Shown here: one piece after another, positions 6,638-10,657 of the stretch
Position numbering within the stretch: position 1 is the stretch's first letter
How the letters are laid out: the number at the start of each line of letters is the position of its first letter
Source of the DNA: B4-G1 sp964393895
GTDB taxonomy: Bacteria; Chloroflexota; Anaerolineae; B4-G1
Reading direction: 5' to 3'
Assembly: GCA_964393895.1 (NCBI GenBank)
Contig: CAYMWP010000152.1
Coordinates: 1-10,657 of the forward strand
DNA: 10,657 nt
Made by a program: the position numbers and the translations under genes
Notes under the pieces: generated by a model
Told to the model about the DNA's origin: nothing
Databases searched by the model: none
The model's input: the letters and a program-made list of their open reading frames with translations, nothing else

Positions 6638-8623
6638 ATGAAGAAAGCAAATTGGTCCAAGTTGGCCCCAGCTTTGGTGCTGGGACTGGGATTGGCGGTG
6701 GTCGTCCTGATCGTCCCAAGAGGTGGACTGGCCCAACCGGCGAGCACGGAACAGGAGGGTGACACTTTCGCGCTGGCCGGGCGGGCGCCAGCCTCCCTCG
6801 CGCCCGTCGCTTTGGGCGCCTCCGACGGCCCTCCCGTGGGCAGCGTTCTCGACGTATCAGGTTCCTCTGTGGAAACAGGCGACTGCTACCAGTCAGACGA
6901 GACACAGGCTGTGACGCAGACTCTCTGCTTCCAGGTCTACAATGGCTCTACCGATGGGGAGTGGATAAGAGCGATTACGATGACGTTGCCAGTAGGCCCT
7001 CCCTCTCCCGCGTGGAGCGCCGATGCGTGCGGCTACCAGGATGCCACCGACTCGGTCGGGTACCCGGTCAACTTTAATTGCACGCCCAGCGGAAACCAGG
7101 TGGTCTACGTCAGCAGCGACAGTGACGGCTTTGGCGAGATCAGCAGCGGAGCCAGTTGGGGTTTCTGCGTTGACGTCACCGTGCCGGCGGGCTACACAGG
7201 CGACCGCTTCATCCTTTGGGAGCTGCACGGCGACGGCGGTGGCAGCGAAAGCGGCTCGATCAAGACCGAAAAGTGCACCCCGCTGAGGCTCACGCCCAGC
7301 CAGGTGACGATCGAGGGCTGCAACGGCCTCACCCAGACGCTAGAGTTCAAGCTGGAGAACTATGCGGCCGGGAACGCCGACGTTGATTTCACCTACGCCG
7401 CACCCGATGCGGATTTCACCGGCCCGCCCGACGCGCAGATCAACGAGGGAGATGTACTCACCTTCACCGCGCTGTTCAAGCCCGACCTGTGCCTGGAGCC
7501 TGGCGAGCAGGTCAACGCCAGCCTGACCGTCGAGGCCCTGGGTGTCCCCGATGAGACCTCGCTCATCACCCAGACCATCACCGAGAACGGCGGCTGGCAG
7601 CGCCTCGACGACAGCCCCATCCCGGCCATGGACAACGTAGTGGTGTGGGCTTCTCACAGGGACGGCGGGCTGTGGTCCATCGGTGGGTATGGTTCCAATG
7701 GGGCTACACAGCGGTACGACCCCGAGGACGGCTCCTGGGCCACGTTCGAGCCGGAGACGGTAATTACGCCCCCGATCGAGTACCCGGTGGACGGCTGCTA
7801 TGGCCTGGATGGTCCAGATCCAGACACGGCTCACGAAATCGTCGTTCTTTTCCCAGATACCATCGTGACCGATTCTCTGCACGTGTATGATATAACGGCA
7901 GATGATTGGTATACCCGCCCCATACCTGGCTTTTTCCCTCCCGACTACATAGGTCATTGGGGGTTAGACGTCGTTTCTTTGCTCAACAACCCCGTTGTTC
8001 ACGACATACCGGACACGAATATGTGCTATCTCTCCGGCGGCAATCACGAAAACCCAGGTGGAGGCACGACGCGCAACCTGTGGCGGTACGACCCCGAGAC
8101 CAACGGCGGTGCACATATCGGTGAATTCAGCGCCAGCGTCTGGTTCGGCTTCCACGCCTCGTGGTACGTGCCCTGGGTAGGTCCTGACGGCGCGATCTGC
8201 GTGGCCGGCGGGGCGGATCACAATCACCAGATCAACGATACGACCCAATGCTACGATATAGGGAACGACTCCTTCCACGCGGCCGGCGTTGACCTGGGTA
8301 CGCTGCCCGAACCCTGGTGGGGCATGGCGGACGGCTGGCGGATCACGGGCGATGGCTACGAGCTGTGGATCGCCAATGGCGTGGCCCAAGACGGCACCCT
8401 GCTGCCGGCCTCGGCCTACATCCGCGAGGGCATGAGCAACTTTGAATACGGCCCCGAGATTCCGGATGGTATGTACCGTTTGGAGGGAGACGCCTGGGGG
8501 AACCAGCTCTACACGCTGAATGGCTCCCGGGGCGGGTTCTGGTACAGCGAGTTCAGCCTGCACCTGGCCTCCTGTCCCACCTGTCACCGCGCCTACCTGC
8601 CACTGGTGTTGCGCAATCATTAG
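6638..8623 (+). CDS. Secreted Ig-like / Kelch-like propeller protein with C-terminal YLPLVLRN motif
   Basis: A 661-residue exported protein. A signal peptide spans residues 1-32 (cleavage after GLA). Residues about 60-210 form a cysteine-rich, probably beta-sandwich region (C83, C97, C131, C148, C177, C213). Residues about 214-315 resemble an Ig-like domain of the kind found beside propellers (TPSQVTIEGCNG onward). Residues about 318-640 carry Kelch-like units: SIGGYGSNGATQRYDPEDGSW (about 347-367), a degenerate unit near 402-425, LSGGNHENPGGGTTRNLWRY (about 465-484) and a fourth near 521-545. A CPTC pair (646-649) precedes the terminal AYLPLVLRNH. No enzyme motif is seen; carbohydrate or protein binding at the cell surface is plausible. 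An ATG at 6631 abuts the SD, so the ATG at 6638 (7-nt spacing from AGGAGG) is chosen. Confidence 0.88.
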   Translation: MKKANWSKLAPALVLGLGLAVVVLIVPRGGLAQPASTEQEGDTFALAGRAPASLAPVALGASDGPPVGSVLDVSGSSVETGDCYQSDETQAVTQTLCFQVYNGSTDGEWIRAITMTLPVGPPSPAWSADACGYQDATDSVGYPVNFNCTPSGNQVVYVSSDSDGFGEISSGASWGFCVDVTVPAGYTGDRFILWELHGDGGGSESGSIKTEKCTPLRLTPSQVTIEGCNGLTQTLEFKLENYAAGNADVDFTYAAPDADFTGPPDAQINEGDVLTFTALFKPDLCLEPGEQVNASLTVEALGVPDETSLITQTITENGGWQRLDDSPIPAMDNVVVWASHRDGGLWSIGGYGSNGATQRYDPEDGSWATFEPETVITPPIEYPVDGCYGLDGPDPDTAHEIVVLFPDTIVTDSLHVYDITADDWYTRPIPGFFPPDYIGHWGLDVVSLLNNPVVHDIPDTNMCYLSGGNHENPGGGTTRNLWRYDPETNGGAHIGEFSASVWFGFHASWYVPWVGPDGAICVAGGADHNHQINDTTQCYDIGNDSFHAAGVDLGTLPEPWWGMADGWRITGDGYELWIANGVAQDGTLLPASAYIREGMSNFEYGPEIPDGMYRLEGDAWGNQLYTLNGSRGGFWYSEFSLHLASCPTCHRAYLPLVLRNH

Positions 8624-8630
8624 TGGAGCA

Positions 8631-8676
8631 GGTGCGACGTGCTTCCGCGCAGCCGAGGGTTGCGCTGTGTCGCACC
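8631..8676 (+). promoter_or_regulatory. Structured 5' leader, copy 2 (before the beta-helix gene)
   Basis: Same 46-nt fold as at 6569-6614. The outer stem GGTGCGAC/GTCGCACC (8631-8638 with 8669-8676) extends by three G-U pairs or equivalents. The inner stem GCGCAGCC-GAG-GGTTGCGC is longer here (8 bp with one G-U). It begins 7 nt after the previous stop codon and ends 9 nt before AGGAGG. No promoter is evident in the short gap, so it probably acts within a readthrough transcript. Confidence 0.6.
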
Positions 8677-8697
8677 TGACATCTGAGGAGGATCAAG

Positions 8698-10371
8698 ATG
8701 GAAAAGAAAGCGATTCTCGTCCTGGCGCTGGCGTTAGTCTTTGCCTGCGCGTCCGCGCTGTCGCAAGCGCGCCCCTCTTCCTCCACCTACTACGTCCGCA
8801 CCGACGGCGGCTCGCCTGCCCAATGCACCGGCCTGGTGGATGCAGCCTATCCCGGTGGCGGGAGTGGGCAGCCATGCGCCTGGGACCATCCCTTCCGCGC
8901 GCTCCCGCCCGATGGCTCGCCGCGCGTCTCCGGCGGCGACACGCTCGTCATCGGAGCAGGCAGCTACAGGATGGGCTACCTCGCGCCCGGCGACGATAAC
9001 TGCTCCGCCGATTACCCCTGGGACTGCCACATGCCGCCCATCCCCAGCGGCCCCGATCCCGCCCACCCCACCCGCATCCTGGGGGCCGGTTGGGACACCG
9101 GCTGCGCGAACCCGCCCGAACTGTGGGGGGCGGAGCGGGCGGGCGTGATCCTCGACCTCACCGACGCCAGCAACGTCGAGATCGGCTGCCTGGAGATCAC
9201 CGACCACTCCGCTTGCGTCGAGGATCACACCGGCGGCCTGGCCTGCGAGCGCGACTCCTACCCCTACGGCGATTGGGCCGCCGACGGATTGTACGCCGAG
9301 GATTCGACCGACGTCCACCTCCACGACCTGGACATCCACGGGTTGGCGACAGCCGGGGTGCGGGCCGGACGGCTGACCGATTGGACTGTGGAGGATGTGC
9401 GCGTCGCAGGCAACGGCTGGGTCGGCTGGGATGGCGACATCGGAGACGATAGCTCAAACTCGGGAACGCTCATCTTCCGGCGCTGGACGGTGGAGTGGAA
9501 CGGCTGCGGCGAGACCTACCCCGGCGGTCAGCCCACCGGCTGCTGGGCCCAGACGGCCGGCGGCTACGGTGACGGCGTCGGCACCGCCGCCACCGGTGGA
9601 GATTGGATCATCGAGGACTCGACTTTCTCGCACAACACCTCCGATGGGCTAGACCTGCTCTATCACAGCGAGGGCGGTCACATCATCCTCGACCGCGTCC
9701 GCGCCGAGGGGAACGCCGGAAATCCGGTCAAAATCACCGGGCAGACCACGATCACCAACAGCGTCCTGCTGGGCAGCTGCGCTTATTTCGAGGGCCGGTC
9801 CTTCACCTACCACGTGGACAACTGCCGCGCCGGAGGGAACACGCTGGAAGTGATTTACACCGGTGGCGAGCGGGTCTCCATCGTCAACTCTACCTTTTAC
9901 GGGCAGGGGGACGGGCTGCTCTTTGCCGCGCCGCGCGAGGGATTCAGTTGCAACGGCTCCGAGACGCTCACGGCGCGCAACAACGTATTTCTGGGCGACA
10001 CAGAATACCTCGACCCCGGCGACATCACCTTTCTCTTTTACCAAGAAGGTTGCGGCAGCCTGAAGATGGATTCGGATTACAACATCGCCCATCGCGTCAA
10101 GAACATCACCTGCGGGAGCAATGAAGAGTATGTGAATTCTGGCGCTCACGACCGGTGCCAGGACCCACAGCTTTTCGCCACCGTTCCGATCTCGGGCAGC
10201 CCGGCCATTGACGCGGGGGATAACACCGTCTGCCCGGCCAGCGACTATCGCGGCACCGCCCGGCCGGCGGACGACGATGGCGACGGGAACGCCATCTGCG
10301 ACATGGGCGCCTACGAGGGTGGGGTATCGGTCTCGCGAGTCCACTTGCCTGTGGTGCTGAAAGGCTATTGA
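8698..10371 (+). CDS. Secreted right-handed beta-helix protein with choice-of-anchor-Q-type C-terminus
   Basis: A 557-residue exported protein. A signal peptide covers about residues 1-24 (cleavage after SQA). A cysteine at 17 within VFAC is a poor lipobox, so lipoprotein processing is less likely. An N-terminal region, YYVRTDGGSPAQ onward, with the 'GDTLVIGAGSY' turn is typical of pectate-lyase-like surface proteins. Residues about 150-430 hold helix rungs such as VEIGCLEITDH, VHLHDLDIHG, WTVEDVRVAGN, WIIEDSTFSHN and ILDRVRAEGN. Residues about 488-542 (DPQLF, SPAIDAGD, DYRG, RP, DDDGDGNAICDMGAYE) match the pattern I know from choice-of-anchor Q proteins, with an acidic loop able to bind calcium. 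It ends VHLPVVLKGY, a divergent form of the shared motif. No lyase catalytic residues could be assigned. AGGAGG lies 6 nt before the ATG. Confidence 0.9.
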   Translation: MEKKAILVLALALVFACASALSQARPSSSTYYVRTDGGSPAQCTGLVDAAYPGGGSGQPCAWDHPFRALPPDGSPRVSGGDTLVIGAGSYRMGYLAPGDDNCSADYPWDCHMPPIPSGPDPAHPTRILGAGWDTGCANPPELWGAERAGVILDLTDASNVEIGCLEITDHSACVEDHTGGLACERDSYPYGDWAADGLYAEDSTDVHLHDLDIHGLATAGVRAGRLTDWTVEDVRVAGNGWVGWDGDIGDDSSNSGTLIFRRWTVEWNGCGETYPGGQPTGCWAQTAGGYGDGVGTAATGGDWIIEDSTFSHNTSDGLDLLYHSEGGHIILDRVRAEGNAGNPVKITGQTTITNSVLLGSCAYFEGRSFTYHVDNCRAGGNTLEVIYTGGERVSIVNSTFYGQGDGLLFAAPREGFSCNGSETLTARNNVFLGDTEYLDPGDITFLFYQEGCGSLKMDSDYNIAHRVKNITCGSNEEYVNSGAHDRCQDPQLFATVPISGSPAIDAGDNTVCPASDYRGTARPADDDGDGNAICDMGAYEGGVSVSRVHLPVVLKGY

Positions 10372-10434
10372 CCAGGGGTAGTGTGAAGCAGATACAAAAG
10401 TGTCAACCTATTTCAGCCCGTAATTGAACCATCC

Positions 10435-10481
10435 CGGTGCTGGCCAGTTTTTTCCCAGCATCGGCTCTTTTAGGCCGATGC
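10435..10481 (+). promoter_or_regulatory. Two mutually exclusive hairpins downstream of the beta-helix gene
   Basis: Hairpin A pairs CGGTGCTGG (10435-10443) with CCAGCATCG (10455-10463, one G-U). Hairpin B pairs GCATCGGC (10458-10465) with GCCGATGC (10474-10481). They share 10458-10463, so only one can form. A run of six T lies in the loop of hairpin A, and no T-tract follows B. The arrangement resembles an attenuator or a 3'-end processing structure; function is inferred. Confidence 0.4.
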
Positions 10482-10497
10482 ACCCAAGCTAGAATTG

Positions 10498-10535
10498 CCA
10501 AACCGAATCGGCGGTTTTGGGCGAGCACAAGCTCG
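10498..10535 (+). repeat. Two further small hairpins
   Basis: CCAAACCG (10498-10505) pairs with CGGTTTTGG (10512-10520, one bulged T), and CGAGC-ACAA-GCTCG forms a perfect stem-loop at 10522-10535. With the neighbouring hairpins and palindrome they make most of 10435-10554 foldable. No gene is seen from 10372 to the window end. Confidence 0.45.
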
Positions 10536-10539
10536 ACAG

Positions 10540-10554
10540 AGACCTCCGAGGTCT
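10540..10554. repeat. AGACCTC-C-GAGGTCT palindrome
   Basis: Perfect 7-bp arms with a central C, the third member of the palindrome family. Wider arms AGAGACC (10538-10544) and GGTCTCT (10557-10563) give an alternative pairing. It lies 80 bp from the next copy at 10620. Confidence 0.9.
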
Positions 10555-10602
10555 AGGGTCTCTACTGAAATGAAACACACCAATTTCTTAACGCCCCCTA
10601 TG

Positions 10603-10657
10603 GGTTACTACTCAGGTCAAGACCTCCGAGGTCTGCGACAGGCATTCTGCCCACTGC
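10603..10657 (+). repeat. 55-bp direct repeat, copy 2, cut by the window end
   Basis: Identical to 1447-1501, including the palindrome at 10620-10634. Because the match runs to the last base, the full element (compare 1447-1580) may continue outside the window. Confidence 0.95.

Noticed and set aside
6562..8697. Integron cassette interpretation (attC sites between the secreted-protein genes)
   Set aside because: The 46-nt elements lack the RYYYAAC/GTTRRRY core sites, and no integrase is visible. Leader-like placement before SD sites fits better.
7964..9339. Leftward frames opposite the Kelch-like and beta-helix genes
   Set aside because: GC-rich shadow frames without SD sites or recognisable domains; the sense strand genes explain the region.
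10322..10371. Sortase LPxTG anchor at the ends of the secreted proteins
   Set aside because: The LP-containing motif has no T-G, and no hydrophobic helix or basic tail follows, so it is not a sortase signal.
10458..10481. Intrinsic terminator of the beta-helix gene
   Set aside because: The stem is perfect, but no T-tract follows on the plus strand and the minus strand is followed by A residues, so it does not meet the usual pattern.
1464..10634. CRISPR array from the repeated AGACCTC/GAGGTCT palindromes
   Set aside because: Only four 15-bp copies in two distant groups, with no regular repeat-spacer pattern and no cas genes.

Overview
The window looks like a chromosomal segment of a Chloroflexota bacterium, probably Anaerolineae, known only as metagenome or draft sequence. 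This is an inference from the moderately high GC content, Gram-positive-like SD sites (AGGAGG), three secreted proteins that end in the 'YLPLV-(V/L)-RN' type C-terminus often seen in that phylum, and intergenic AGACCTC-S-GAGGTCT palindromes.

Left half, leftward strand: a five-gene operon runs from about 4800 down to 285. Its order is PIG-L family deacetylase (4063-4761), small three-helix membrane protein (3745-4014), YbhF-like ABC ATPase (2775-3728), YbhS/YbhR-like ABC-2 permease (1600-2748) and a second ABC-2 permease (285-1409). A near-consensus promoter (TTGACA, 17 bp, TATATT) lies just upstream of the deacetylase. The ATPase and two permeases should form one exporter. The ATPase has proline where the H-loop histidine is expected and resembles only the first half of the two-domain YbhF. 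A 190-bp gap between the permease genes carries a palindromic repeat element. Beyond the operon, facing it, is the C-terminal remnant of a TumE-family (DUF6516) toxin gene whose reading frame breaks off at about position 97.

Centre: a 456-bp divergent intergenic region holds the leftward promoter, a rightward promoter (TTGACA, 16 bp, TACAAT), several hairpins and a possible 18-codon leader ORF.

Right half, rightward strand: three consecutive secreted proteins have unrelated bodies: a seven-repeat predicted beta-propeller (5218-6561), an Ig-like plus Kelch-like protein (6638-8623) and a parallel beta-helix protein with a choice-of-anchor-Q-type C-terminus (8698-10371). Each has an N-terminal signal peptide and ends in a variant of the same short C-terminal motif. 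The second and third genes are preceded by 46-nt leaders that fold the same way, and their differences mostly preserve pairing. They look like a surface-protein array sharing a post-transcriptional element and possibly a sorting signal.

Right edge: a hairpin-dense intergenic region with two more palindromes. The last 55 bases are an exact direct repeat of 1447-1501.
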